DNA from: Croceimicrobium sp965228705 | GTDB taxonomy: Bacteria > Bacteroidota > Bacteroidia > Flavobacteriales > Schleiferiaceae | Direction of reading: 5' to 3' | Assembly: GCF_965228705.1 (NCBI RefSeq) | Contig: NZ_OZ245832.1 | Location: 1,054,001 to 1,118,000, forward strand | DNA length: 64,000 nucleotides | Shown here: positions 25,793 to 35,107 of the stretch, piece after piece | How the letters are laid out: each line of letters starts with the position of its first letter | Position numbering within the stretch: position 1 is the first letter of the stretch | Made by a program: the position numbers and the translations under genes | Notes under the pieces: generated by a model | Seen by the model: the letters and a program-made list of their open reading frames with translations, nothing else | Told to the model about the DNA's origin: nothing | Database searches by the model: none

Positions 25793-27085
25793 TTAAGAAA
25801 CAGAGCTTTTAGGAGCTTTAATATCCCAGGTAAACCAAAAGGTTGTTCCCTCACCTACTTCGGATTGAATACCAATGGAATTACCGGATTTTTCTACCAG
25901 ATTCTTCACTACTGCCAGGCCAATTCCGCTGCTTTCAGTTCCCGTATTTGGTTTTTTACTAAAGAGCTTAAAAACCTCTGATTGGAGTTTTGGAGGAATA
26001 CCTGGCCCATTATCCTGTACTTTAAAATGAAGCTGATTAGGACCATTTCGGTCTACCGCAATTTTAACCCAGCCCTCAGGCTTGTCATGGTATTTAATTG
26101 CATTGTCTACCAGATTGGATACGATTTGCTCCAATTGCACCTCACTACCCCAGAGAGCTGGTATCTCACCTCTGCATTCAATTTCCAATTTCTTGCGACC
26201 ATAAAACTTAGCTCTGATCTTGTCTAAAAAAGCTTCCAGCTCAAACTCACTTTGATTTATCTCTTCATTGGTAACCAGGGAATAGCGTAATACAGCTTGA
26301 ATCATATCCATAGATTGTACGCTGCTCTTATCAATTAAAGTCAGCATCTCCATTGAGAATTCACTAAGCTCCGCTTTAGAATCCTCTTTAACAAGCCTTA
26401 CAATGGATGAAATATTGGCAATGGGTGCCTTAAGGTCATGAGACACCACATAGGAAAAATTGGCAAGTTTCTTATTTACCTCAAGCAGACCCTCGTATTG
26501 CTGCTTGATAATTTTACGATAGCGATCACTCTGAATGGTGAAAATGAAAGTCCCGGAACTTATAGTTATAAAGGACATTCCATAGTTCATCATAACAATT
26601 TGATTCACAAGATCATCACCCAGAGAAACAAAGCCTTCCTGTTCACCAAAACCAAACTGCACCAAGGCCCAAAGGATGGCATAGCTAAACGAAAATATAT
26701 AGCGCCACTTACCAAAATTCGCATTGAGCAAAACAAAGGGAAGTCCCACCCCTCCTAAGAAATAGACCTGAAAGTGATACCGCAAACCGAAGAGGATGGG
26801 AAGAAAGGTAATAAGGCCTATAGTAAACAACATAAAGAATAATGCCGACAAAACATGCTTTTTTAATTTATTCAATACAATTGGAATTAATATTATAATA
26901 GAAACAGTAAGCGCAATAAATTTTGCCACATAAGGCCATTGATACAAATTAGCTACTACAAGAAAGAAGAGAGCCATAAGGGAAGATGCCAAACAAATTC
27001 CATTGATAACATTGGCGCGTTGACCCACGAGAGTATCAGCATCACCAGGCACACCCAGTGATGAGGGGGGAGAAAAAAACTGCAT
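25793..27085 (-). CDS. Membrane-bound sensor histidine kinase
   Basis: A 430-residue protein. The N-terminal 190 residues hold about six membrane helices without a large periplasmic loop, a MASE-like sensor. The HisKA box is YVVSHDLKAPI (about 213), with N-box QIVSNLVDNAIKYHD, G1 VQDNGPGIP and G2 SSGIGLAVVKNLVEKSG. No response regulator is adjacent. The gene is convergent with the araC gene (3-base gap) and has a 400-base upstream region shared with the cytochrome c gene. Confidence 0.93.
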   Translation of the reverse strand: MQFFSPPSSLGVPGDADTLVGQRANVINGICLASSLMALFFLVVANLYQWPYVAKFIALTVSIIILIPIVLNKLKKHVLSALFFMLFTIGLITFLPILFGLRYHFQVYFLGGVGLPFVLLNANFGKWRYIFSFSYAILWALVQFGFGEQEGFVSLGDDLVNQIVMMNYGMSFITISSGTFIFTIQSDRYRKIIKQQYEGLLEVNKKLANFSYVVSHDLKAPIANISSIVRLVKEDSKAELSEFSMEMLTLIDKSSVQSMDMIQAVLRYSLVTNEEINQSEFELEAFLDKIRAKFYGRKKLEIECRGEIPALWGSEVQLEQIVSNLVDNAIKYHDKPEGWVKIAVDRNGPNQLHFKVQDNGPGIPPKLQSEVFKLFSKKPNTGTESSGIGLAVVKNLVEKSGNSIGIQSEVGEGTTFWFTWDIKAPKSSVS

Positions 27086-27492
27086 ATAGAGGGATTAGTT
27101 GATACCACTCAATATAGCAAAATTGCTTATTAATACCAGAATAAATTTGTGAATTTGAGTAATTTGTATTTAAACTATTTAACTATAAATTCTCATATAC
27201 GCACTTCATTAATGGCCTAAACAACTGATTATTGGGTAGTTAAACAGGATCTGGAAATAAAATATCTATTGTTAACCCCTTAATATCAACACCTTAGGTT
27301 TACAAATAGATTTTTACGGCAAATCAGGTTAATCCGTTTTTGTACTCATATCCTCCTAAAAAAGAGAGGAATTTTTCATTCCCTCTAAATAGCTCATATC
27401 TACTATCTTAGAGCAATGATAGTCTGAATAAGAATTCAAACCCCTGAATTAATTCAGATTATCGGTTTTACAAGCAACCAAAGCAAAGCATC
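27086..27492. other. AT-rich divergent intergenic region with compound inverted repeat
   Basis: 407 bases without a gene, between the divergent histidine kinase and dihaem cytochrome genes. The clear structure is a compound inverted repeat at 27424-27457: CTGAAT, 3-nt bulge, AATTCA, loop AACCCC, TGAATT, 1-nt bulge, ATTCAG. It lies 36 bases before the cytochrome start. A weaker hairpin, AGAGGAAT/ATTCCCTCT, is near 27363-27385. No ORF or RNA gene was recognised. Confidence 0.5.
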
Positions 27493-28473
27493 ATGAGAAA
27501 AATTGGAAAACTACTCCTCATCCTTTTAGGACTACTGATTCTACTTGGTGGATCCACACTGGCCTATGTTAAAATGGCTTTACCCAACGTAGGCGAAGCC
27601 CAAAATATCACTGTTAATGCTGATGCCGAAACGATCGAAAGAGGCGATTATCTGGCCAATCACCTGATGGTTTGTATGGACTGCCACTCTGAACGAGACT
27701 GGTCAAAATTTTCGGGGCCTTTGGTACCTGGTACCTTAGGAAAAGGTGGCGAGGTTTTTAATCATGATCTGGGTTTTCCAGGGGTCTTCCTTTCCAAAAA
27801 CATCACCCCTTATAATCTTAAGGATTGGACCGATGGTGAAATCATGCGCGCCATCAGCACTGGGGTTTCTAAGGATGGAGAAGCCCTCTTCCCTATTATG
27901 CCTTATTCGCATTATGGAAAGTTGGATCAAAGAGATGTAGAAGCCGTAATTGCCTACCTCCGTACCTTGCCTTCCATTGAAGCAGAACACGCTCAATCCG
28001 AAGCTGATTTCCCCATGAACTTTATCATTAACACCATTCCGAAAAAATCGGCTTTTAGCCAGCGCCCTAATCCTGAGGATAAATTGGCCTATGGCGAATA
28101 TTTAATGAATGCAGCGGCTTGTTACGATTGTCATACTCGACAGGAGAAAGGTCAATTTGTAGGACAAGACTTTGCCGGTGGCATGGAGTTCAAATTAGCA
28201 GATGGCTCCATTGTTCGCTCTTCCAATATTACACCGCATCCGGAAACTGGCCTGGGCAATTGGACGGAAGCCCAATTTGTGGAGCGATTCAAGCTCTATG
28301 GCGATAGTGCCTATACACCTCATGAAGTGGCTAAAGGCGATTTTCAAACCATTATGCCCTGGACTATGTATGGCGGTCTGGAAGAAAGAGATCTTAAAGC
28401 CATGTTTGCTTATTTACAAAGCTTGGAAGCAGTAGAGAATACTGTGGTTCGTTTCACGGAACCCGCTAGCTAG
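27493..28473 (+). CDS. Membrane-anchored dihaem cytochrome c
   Basis: A 326-residue protein with an N-terminal membrane anchor (about 5-27). Two c-type haem sites, VCMDCHSER near residue 61 and ACYDCHTR near 213, sit in two similar domains with methionines (YSHYGKLDQRD and WTMYGGLEERD regions) as likely distal ligands. The architecture resembles the cytochrome subunit of periplasmic dehydrogenases, but no dehydrogenase gene is adjacent. It acts as a periplasmic electron carrier. A hairpin terminator follows at the stop codon. Confidence 0.92.
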   Translation: MRKIGKLLLILLGLLILLGGSTLAYVKMALPNVGEAQNITVNADAETIERGDYLANHLMVCMDCHSERDWSKFSGPLVPGTLGKGGEVFNHDLGFPGVFLSKNITPYNLKDWTDGEIMRAISTGVSKDGEALFPIMPYSHYGKLDQRDVEAVIAYLRTLPSIEAEHAQSEADFPMNFIINTIPKKSAFSQRPNPEDKLAYGEYLMNAAACYDCHTRQEKGQFVGQDFAGGMEFKLADGSIVRSSNITPHPETGLGNWTEAQFVERFKLYGDSAYTPHEVAKGDFQTIMPWTMYGGLEERDLKAMFAYLQSLEAVENTVVRFTEPAS

Positions 28474-28501
28474 CCATTATTTCATGGCTTTCTCTTTTTT
28501 T
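28472..28501 (+). terminator. Terminator after the dihaem cytochrome
   Basis: AGCCAT (28472-28477) / ATGGCT (28484-28489) with a 6-nt loop, then a T-rich run to 28501. The stem begins within the stop codon. Confidence 0.75.
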
Positions 28502-28578
28502 GTCAATGCTTGCCATTCTTAAGCATTCAAAGCAACCATAGTATCGAGCTCAGTCTAATTGACTGAAAATTGAATACT

Positions 28579-30204
28579 ATGCGTAAAATTTATTTAACTC
28601 TCTTTAGTTCTTTTATAGCCTTGGGATTAAATGCCCAAAGCAGTGCTAGCTTCGACCTCAACAATATCGAATGTGGTCTTAGCCCAAATGGCGGTCTCTT
28701 TGAGGATGACTCCTATTGGGGCGATTTCAAGATTAAGAATGCTCAGGACAAGGCGGTGCTTTTTGCTGGCCACCTGTGGTTAGCCGGCTTTATTAATGAC
28801 AGCCTGCGAACGGCAGTTCAAGAGTATCATCTTTATAATGATCCGGATTATAACCAAACCGACTTTCGCTTTGGCCCAATTGCCGACTCTTATTCCGATC
28901 CAGACTATCAAAACAACTATGCCAGGGTTTGGAAGATGGCGAAAAGCATGATTGATCATCATATTCAACATTGGCAAGACCAGGGCTACAGTCCCTTAAC
29001 AGAAATCCTCGAGTGGCCTGCTCATGGAGATACCACCAATGGTGAAGCCTGGCTTTTGGCGCCCTTTGCTGATCTGAATGGAAATAAGGTGTACGAACCA
29101 CTCAGTGGCGAATATCCCATTATTCGTGGCGATCAAAGTCTGTACTGCATTTTTAATGATGAGGATCGCTATACTCCACGAAGCGATTTGCGCTCTTTAG
29201 GTGTGGAAGTACATTTAGAGCTTTATGGTTTTGACCCTACAGCAATGGTCTTAGCGGAAAATGCCGTTTTCTTGAATTATAAAATCATTAACCGCTCGAA
29301 TAAAGACATCGATTCCTTATATGCCGGGCAATGGTACGACAGTGACTTGGGTTTTTCCTTTGATGATATTTGTGGCTCCGACTCCAGCTTAGCCCTCTCT
29401 TATACCTATAATGCGGATTCCCTGGATGAAGGTATTTTCGGTTTCGGCTTTAATCCACCGGCGGTAGGTTTCAGTATGCTGCAAGGGAATCCTTCTGGAG
29501 CCATGTATTATCACAATATTGGAGGCTATATGGGGCCTATCGAAACCACAGACCCGCAAATCCAGCATCACTGGTTAAACTACCTCAACAACCGCTGGCA
29601 AAATGCTGAGCCATTGCGAATTGAAAACCCTTCTGGACTTTATGATCCCGCCAATGGAGATGGCTATGAACCCATCTCAACCAACCCAATAACGCAATGG
29701 GCTTTTAACGATTCTAAAAATTGGTACTGCTCACCTATAGAAACTACCGATAAACGTCAATTAATCAATCATCAAAAGGTAAACTTAAAAAGCGGTGATA
29801 GCCTCTGCTTCGACCTTATGATAAACTATGCACGAGATTTCATGGATATGAATCCCTGGGCTGCGGTGAGTAAACTTAAATTCGAGCAGCAATCTTTGGC
29901 CATCTTTTGGGCTAATCAAAACTATGGCTGTCACACCGGTCCAATCCTTTCTCTGACCCATCCAAAATCACTCAATTTAAAGGTCTATCCTAATCCTGCA
30001 CAAAATGTAGTAAGCCTCGAATGGAGCAATGATGCTGAGTTGAACTATCAATTAGTAAACAGTCAGGGACAGCTTATTAAGGAAGGGCAACTGCTTACCG
30101 ATAATCGACAAATAGATCTAAGTGAACTGAATAAGGGAGTTTATTTCCTTATTGTACAAAATAGCCAGGGTTATAAGCAGAGTATTAAGCTGTTAAAAGC
30201 CTAA
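28579..30204 (+). CDS. T9SS type A sorting-domain secreted protein
   Basis: A protein of about 541 residues with a signal peptide (KIYLTLFSSFIALGLNAQ). The large beta-rich middle has calcium-type acidic loops such as ADLNGNKVYEP and PANGDGYEP; no enzyme motif was recognised. The C-terminal 75 residues, from LKVYPNPAQNVVSLEW to GVYFLIVQNSQGYKQSIKLL, are a T9SS type A sorting domain, so the protein is exported through the outer membrane and anchored or released. ATG 28579 is preferred over TTG 28570. A lipoprotein gene follows 35 bases later. Confidence 0.88.
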   Translation: MRKIYLTLFSSFIALGLNAQSSASFDLNNIECGLSPNGGLFEDDSYWGDFKIKNAQDKAVLFAGHLWLAGFINDSLRTAVQEYHLYNDPDYNQTDFRFGPIADSYSDPDYQNNYARVWKMAKSMIDHHIQHWQDQGYSPLTEILEWPAHGDTTNGEAWLLAPFADLNGNKVYEPLSGEYPIIRGDQSLYCIFNDEDRYTPRSDLRSLGVEVHLELYGFDPTAMVLAENAVFLNYKIINRSNKDIDSLYAGQWYDSDLGFSFDDICGSDSSLALSYTYNADSLDEGIFGFGFNPPAVGFSMLQGNPSGAMYYHNIGGYMGPIETTDPQIQHHWLNYLNNRWQNAEPLRIENPSGLYDPANGDGYEPISTNPITQWAFNDSKNWYCSPIETTDKRQLINHQKVNLKSGDSLCFDLMINYARDFMDMNPWAAVSKLKFEQQSLAIFWANQNYGCHTGPILSLTHPKSLNLKVYPNPAQNVVSLEWSNDAELNYQLVNSQGQLIKEGQLLTDNRQIDLSELNKGVYFLIVQNSQGYKQSIKLLKA

Positions 30205-30239
30205 AAAGGAATTGCAGTAAATTGGGCCTTTTAAGCCCT

Positions 30240-30989
30240 ATGAAAAACATTGCAGCCCTCAGCTTCATCTTGATAACAGTCCTACTACTTAGTGGCTGCC
30301 GAAAAAAAGAGGAAGATTTAGGATACAATCCCAATAGCACGGAATTCCGATTTGGATACTATAATGCGGCGGTGGAAGGTCAATTATTTGATCCTCCTCG
30401 TCGCATATTTATTTCAAATGCCCAGGGAGAGCATTCTGAAAAAGTCGATTCTTTAAATCTTGACAAAGACACGATTGTAGACTTGCTTTTAAGGGTAACT
30501 AATCTGGTGGTACCCGGCGAATTACAATCTCAAGGCCTCAGTATTGAATCCTTCTTTGGCCTCTATGCCTTTCAAACGGGGCCCATTCTTTTTGATACGG
30601 TTTATCAGTGTATAGGGCCGGATAGCTCTTTTATTTACAATCGGGCTAGCCATTATACCTGTCCGGCGAATCATCAGGATACTGCCTTGAAATTCAATAT
30701 TGTTCAGCAAGCGATCAGCTATCAATTTGGTGATGCTATTTTGGATGCCGATTCCGATCCTAATGTGGGTTGGGATAATCGTTCTTTGAGCCTAAGTACT
30801 TATAGTGCCGGCTTTGATCGAAATTTTAATAGCCATTTCCGCTACGAGAATTTCATTGTACCTAATCGTAAAAAGATCTACCTCGCCATCGAAAATCAAT
30901 TAACCGGTCAATTGGGTTGGTTGCATTTGCAGATTATCGATCACAGCGAAATTCAGCTTTATGGCTATGCTTTAGAAAAGCTCTTTTAA
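30240..30989 (+). CDS. Hypothetical lipoprotein
   Basis: A protein of about 249 residues with a lipoprotein signal (IAALSFILITVLLLSGC, Cys near residue 18). The mature domain is unrecognised; it contains a Cys pair (YQCIG and HYTCPAN) and ends in a beta-rich segment GQLGWLHLQIIDHSEIQLYGYALEK resembling jelly-roll lipoproteins. It probably shares a transcript with the upstream T9SS cargo gene. Its stop overlaps the convergent HTH gene by 4 bases. Confidence 0.72.
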   Translation: MKNIAALSFILITVLLLSGCRKKEEDLGYNPNSTEFRFGYYNAAVEGQLFDPPRRIFISNAQGEHSEKVDSLNLDKDTIVDLLLRVTNLVVPGELQSQGLSIESFFGLYAFQTGPILFDTVYQCIGPDSSFIYNRASHYTCPANHQDTALKFNIVQQAISYQFGDAILDADSDPNVGWDNRSLSLSTYSAGFDRNFNSHFRYENFIVPNRKKIYLAIENQLTGQLGWLHLQIIDHSEIQLYGYALEKLF

Positions 30990-31900
30990 GCACTGGTTTG
31001 CTCTTGCCATTGCTTTAATAGTCCGGGAGGTCCGTGGGTAATCATTTGCGCAGCCCGTATATGGGCATTCCAATCTTGTTTAAAGCCTTCAATATGGGTA
31101 GTGGCTCTACTGCTAAAGAACTTAACGTGAGCATAGGCCCCCATCATTTGCTGCACATTTCCAAAGCTCAATAAGGCGCCATTGGTAATGGTAATATCTT
31201 CATAGCTATACAAGCGATAAGCCCCACCACCCTCTTTTTGCTCAGCCTTGGCCCATTGGTACTGCTGTTCTTGAATGCGATTAATAAAACCTTTCAATTC
31301 CGCATACTGACCCTCATTTAATAATCCAGACTCCAGATTGAGCTCCAATTGTCTTAATTGAATTTGCCGGGCTTTGGGATTCCATAATTCTTCGGAATCC
31401 ATTTGCTGGTAAATGGAATAGATATCCCTGCTCAAAACATAAGCCTCCGGAGGTAATTCCTCTAATCCATCCCGCAAGCGATTCGACCAAAAGGCAAATT
31501 TGTATTCGAGCATGCGACTATTAGCCAGAAATAGAAAAATGGGAATATCGTAAGCCACGTATTGCAAAAGGGCATCTCCCGACTTTAAAGCACTTTGAAA
31601 TAAGCTGCGAATATTCCGTAAGTATTGTACAAAGTCCTCCTTGCTATTAAAGGTATTATCGGTAATCAGTGAGGAATCGCGTAATGGATAAGCCTCTAAA
31701 ACTCTTTGTGCAGCCACTGGCATCAACATGGTAAGCTGTACCAACTCTCCTGCACTCAGTTCCTTTTCGCCACTTACCCTGCGTTGGGCACTGGCATAGC
31801 TTAGGTCTAAATGATCTGCAGTCCACTGTATTAAACTCGTTTTCTCAGGTAACTCGGCTTCAATAGCCCTAAAAAATGCCCTTTGCGGGAAGTATGACAT
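30986..31900 (-). CDS. Probable HTH-type regulator of unknown family
   Basis: A 304-residue cytoplasmic protein with no signal. The first 65 residues (SLIQWTADHLDLSYASAQRR followed by SGEKELSAGELVQLTMLM) have the layout of a helix-turn-helix in which the second helix begins at SYASAQRRV, like phage-repressor/BetR-type domains. The remaining 230 residues are helical with no recognised motif. This two-part layout is familiar from uncharacterised Bacteroidota regulators; the target is unknown. It is divergent from the HMGR operon, so it is a candidate regulator of it. Confidence 0.65.
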   Translation of the reverse strand: MSYFPQRAFFRAIEAELPEKTSLIQWTADHLDLSYASAQRRVSGEKELSAGELVQLTMLMPVAAQRVLEAYPLRDSSLITDNTFNSKEDFVQYLRNIRSLFQSALKSGDALLQYVAYDIPIFLFLANSRMLEYKFAFWSNRLRDGLEELPPEAYVLSRDIYSIYQQMDSEELWNPKARQIQLRQLELNLESGLLNEGQYAELKGFINRIQEQQYQWAKAEQKEGGGAYRLYSYEDITITNGALLSFGNVQQMMGAYAHVKFFSSRATTHIEGFKQDWNAHIRAAQMITHGPPGLLKQWQEQTSA

Positions 31901-31945
31901 GTTGGTTTTTTTAGAGTCGGCAAAATACCAAAATTGAGCATTTAG

Positions 31946-32125
31946 CCGCTTTCGCGGGATGGCATCTTACATTTTATTGATTTTTCTGAGCCCCGCAAAG
32001 TCTTAGCCCATCAGGCCTCATTCGAAAAATGAATAATTCTCAAAGGTACTTTTCAGCATTTGAAAGCCGCCCGAGAGGAAGTGCTGGACTTTAGCCAACG
32101 CTTAACGAAAAAACGAGAGTCATGA
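31946..32125 (+). other. Possible coding remnant upstream of the HMGR operon
   Basis: One frame reads through 31946-32125 with protein-like composition (GILHFIDFSEPRKVLAHQAS, a TGA at 32030-32032, then LKGTFQHLKAAREEVLDFSQ). It ends in a TGA that overlaps the ATG of the 34-residue ORF in ATGA fashion. No ATG is present. It may be the 3' remnant of a gene formerly in the operon; chance cannot be excluded. Confidence 0.3.
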
Positions 32126-32226
32126 GTCCCTTATTTCTCAGCAAACATTTGATGCGTTACGGATGGAAAATCCTCCAAATCTTGTTTGCATTCTTCTCGC
32201 TTTATCTCAAAAGAAATCAAAAATGA
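32122..32226 (+). CDS. Small membrane ORF (34 aa) coupled to the HMGR fusion gene
   Basis: ATG at 32122 opens a 34-codon frame: a short N-terminus, a hydrophobic helix WKILQILFAFFSLYL and a basic end KRNQK, as in a single-span small membrane protein. Its TGA (32224-32226) overlaps the ATG at 32223 of the reductase-kinase gene, the usual sign of translational coupling, and its own ATG overlaps an upstream TGA in the same way. No homologue is recognised; it may be a leader that drives translation. Confidence 0.45.
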   Translation: MSPLFLSKHLMRYGWKILQILFAFFSLYLKRNQK

Positions 32227-34592
32227 AAGACAAAGTTTTAAGCCCTCAACCTATGAAGGAACAAGCTCAATACCCCCATATCCCCGGCAAGGGAAAAAAC
32301 CATCCCGAAGCCTTACAACTCCGCCGCTCCTATCTCGACACTCTGGTTAAAGGCATTAACCTCAACTACGATTCACAAGGCTTACACCTGGAGCAAATCC
32401 AAAACAATATTGAAAACTTCGTAGGCACTACCGAAATTCCATTAGGTCTGGTAGGTCCGCTCCTCTTCCAAAACCAAGATCAAGCCGAATGGGTACACAC
32501 CGCTCTCGCAACGACAGAAGGAGCTCTGGTAGCCAGTATGAATCGAGGGGCTAAAGCCTTAAGTGAATCCGGTGGCTTTCGATCGCATATTCTGCACCAA
32601 AAAATGTTGCGCACCCCCATGTTTACTTTCCAAAGTATGCATGAGGCTTTAGCCTTCGATCAGTGGATAAAACGCCATTTTGAAGTCATTCGCGGTATTG
32701 CCCAGGAGCAATCCAATCATGCCGAATTATTAGAGATCAAAAGCGTGGTAGTAGGTAAAATCGTTCACCTGAAATTTATTTACTCTACTCATGATGCGGC
32801 CGGACAAAATATGACCACCGCCTGTACCTGGCAGGCCTGCCTTTATATCGATAAACAATTCCCGGAAGAAACGGGCTTTGAAATTCACAATTTCGTGATT
32901 GATGGCAATGGTGCTTCCGACAAGAAAGTCTCCTTCTACTCTATGCAAAATGGTCGCGGTATACACGTGATCGCCGAAGCCTTAATCACCCACGAAGCTT
33001 TAAGTCGTACGCTACGAACTACCGCCGAAGATATGTTCCGGGCCTTTAATCATTCCATGGCCATCAGTCGCTTTGATGGTATGATCGGCTACAATATAAA
33101 TATCGCGAATGCCATTGCCGGCATATTCGCTTCCACCGGTCAGGATTTAGCCTGCATTCATGAGTCCAGCATTGGCATCCTGCAATTAGAACCCACCGAC
33201 GAAGGTTTGTATGTAAGCCTCAGTCTCCCTAATCTGGTGGTAGGTACCGTTGGTGGAGGAACCCATCTTCCCATTGCCAGTCAAACTTTAGAGCTCATGT
33301 CATGCAAGGGCCCAGGTAGCGCCCGTCGTTTTGCTCAGCTTATCGCCGGCTTTGCCCTTTCTCTGGAACTATCTACCCTGGCTGCGATTGTGAGCGGGCA
33401 ATTTGTTAGAGCCCATCAGAGCCTGGGTAGAAACAAACCTAAAAACTGGCTGCTTAAAGCAGATTTAAACCCCGACTTCTTCAATAGTCAATTCTCTCTT
33501 CATCATCCGGTACAAAGCATAGAATGGCTGCCTAATCCTTTTGAGGAAAATGGAATCCTTACTGAACTCAGCCGCAAGGCCACCAAGAAATTGATTGGTT
33601 TGTTCCCTGCAGACCTCTATCTGGAATCCGGAAAAAAGCTGGAACTCATTTTAAAGAGTAAGGCATTGGGTTCGGAGCTCAATCAAGGCTTGCACTTTAT
33701 GGCTTCAAATATCGATGCCAAGCTGGCCGATGAATTACAGGCGCATCAAGCAAAACTGGAATATGCCAACAGCCATTTAAAGGAATTACGAGTTTATCAA
33801 GCTTTACAAAAAGCGGGCTTAGGCATAATGCCCAAGTTTTATGGCGCAGTAGAAAATGAAGAACAGGAAATTTACCTCCTAGCCTTAGAACGCCTAAACC
33901 CTGATCAGCTTCAGATTTTTAATGCAGAAAACCATCCAGAAGCCTGGACCCTCGAGCTACAGCATCAAGTAATTCGCAGTATTCACCAGGTACATAAGGC
34001 ATTTGCCAAAATAGACCTGGAAGAAATGGAACTTCAAAATGCTGAAGATTTCATGGAAGCTCGCACTTTATTCCAAGCCTTTATTGAGGTAAATCGCAAA
34101 GACTATCAGCATCTAAATTTAGATCCCTACTTCCAAAAAATGCAAGCTTTCCTTCACGATTTCGAAGAAAAGGGCACTAAAGGAAAAGGTCGTGAAACCT
34201 TGATTCACAACGATTTCAACCCACGTAATATTGCCATCCGCAATACGGATCAAGCTTGTATTTACGATTGGGAACTCGCACAAAAAGGCTTGCCACAAAG
34301 AGACATCTTCGAATTTCTGGCTTTTAGTTTGGAAGCGGGCTTTAAAGCCAATCGACTCTTGGTTTTATTAGACTGGCACTTTGATTTGGTGCGAGAGATC
34401 AATGACAAGGATTACAGTCGAAAAGACTATTTGGAAGATATGGCCCTGGTGGCGAAATCATTCCTACTGCAAAGGGTCAATTTTTACCTCAGTGGCAGTA
34501 CACTGGTCAATTACCCTTTTATCGAAAGTGTATTTAAAAGCTCCTTCGAAATGCTGGCGGTGGTAGAACGTGAAATCCGTCGCTTGTCATGA
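32223..34592 (+). CDS. HMG-CoA reductase fused to an APH-type kinase domain
   Basis: A 789-residue two-domain protein. Residues about 45-430 are a class I-like HMG-CoA reductase (HMG-CoA to mevalonate): ENFVGTTEIPLGLVGPL, catalytic Glu in ATTEGALVASMNRGAKAL (about 98), Lys in GASDKKVS (about 233), Asp in STGQDLA (about 306), GTVGGGTHLP, and His in FVRAHQSLGRN (about 397). Residues about 470-789 are an aminoglycoside-phosphotransferase-like kinase with LIHNDFNPRNI (about 661) and IYDWELA (about 680), an intact HxDxxxxN/D pair. The kinase substrate is unknown; mevalonate or a prenol is a guess. The start at 32223 is chosen because it is coupled to the small upstream ORF; ATG 32163 is the alternative. 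It overlaps the CarS-like gene by 4 bases. Confidence 0.9.
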   Translation: MKDKVLSPQPMKEQAQYPHIPGKGKNHPEALQLRRSYLDTLVKGINLNYDSQGLHLEQIQNNIENFVGTTEIPLGLVGPLLFQNQDQAEWVHTALATTEGALVASMNRGAKALSESGGFRSHILHQKMLRTPMFTFQSMHEALAFDQWIKRHFEVIRGIAQEQSNHAELLEIKSVVVGKIVHLKFIYSTHDAAGQNMTTACTWQACLYIDKQFPEETGFEIHNFVIDGNGASDKKVSFYSMQNGRGIHVIAEALITHEALSRTLRTTAEDMFRAFNHSMAISRFDGMIGYNINIANAIAGIFASTGQDLACIHESSIGILQLEPTDEGLYVSLSLPNLVVGTVGGGTHLPIASQTLELMSCKGPGSARRFAQLIAGFALSLELSTLAAIVSGQFVRAHQSLGRNKPKNWLLKADLNPDFFNSQFSLHHPVQSIEWLPNPFEENGILTELSRKATKKLIGLFPADLYLESGKKLELILKSKALGSELNQGLHFMASNIDAKLADELQAHQAKLEYANSHLKELRVYQALQKAGLGIMPKFYGAVENEEQEIYLLALERLNPDQLQIFNAENHPEAWTLELQHQVIRSIHQVHKAFAKIDLEEMELQNAEDFMEARTLFQAFIEVNRKDYQHLNLDPYFQKMQAFLHDFEEKGTKGKGRETLIHNDFNPRNIAIRNTDQACIYDWELAQKGLPQRDIFEFLAFSLEAGFKANRLLVLLDWHFDLVREINDKDYSRKDYLEDMALVAKSFLLQRVNFYLSGSTLVNYPFIESVFKSSFEMLAVVEREIRRLS

Positions 34593-35104
34593 CCCTCAGC
34601 TTCCATATCCAACACTATTTTCTCCCTTTAATACTAGCAAATATTAGCCATATGATGATTGTGCGATATGGCTGGTTCAAAACTTTAGAAGTTCCACTAT
34701 CCAGAGCACTCTTCGGAGATCATAAAACCTGGCGTGGTATCATTTTCCTGAGCCTGTTTGCTTCAATGTTTAGTCTCCCGGCCGCTTATGGGTCGGGAGC
34801 TATTCCTCTAAATCAAGCTGGATTATTAGGAGCTGGTTTAGGACTAAGTTATGCCCTCGCAGAACTACCTAACTCATTTATAAAGCGCAAATTGGGTATC
34901 GCAGCCGGGCAACGTTCTCAAAGTTTTCCCAAGTTGCAAATGCTAATTGACAAAAGCGACTCCATAATTGGTACCCTCATTTTCTATAGCCTTTTCATTC
35001 ATCTTGAATGGATCGAAATTGCCTTAGTCTTTAGCATGGGACTTGGTCTTCATCTAAGTCTATCTTTTCTCATTTGGCAAATCGGCCTTAAAAAAGAATT
35101 CTAA
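34589..35104 (+). CDS. CarS-like CTP:lipid-phosphate cytidylyltransferase (DUF46)
   Basis: A 171-residue integral membrane protein with about five helices. FGDHKTWRG (about 43-51), AELPNSFIKRKLGI and the acidic pair in LIDKSDSIIGTL (about 118-128) match the CarS/DUF46 family. In archaea CarS makes CDP-archaeol from CTP and unsaturated archaetidic acid; some bacteria carry relatives. The lipid here is unknown. It overlaps the HMGR-kinase gene by 4 bases (ATGA), and the CDP-alcohol phosphatidyltransferase gene follows 3 bases later, so it should activate a lipid phosphate for that enzyme. Confidence 0.85.
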   Translation: MTLSFHIQHYFLPLILANISHMMIVRYGWFKTLEVPLSRALFGDHKTWRGIIFLSLFASMFSLPAAYGSGAIPLNQAGLLGAGLGLSYALAELPNSFIKRKLGIAAGQRSQSFPKLQMLIDKSDSIIGTLIFYSLFIHLEWIEIALVFSMGLGLHLSLSFLIWQIGLKKEF

Positions 35105-35107
35105 ACT

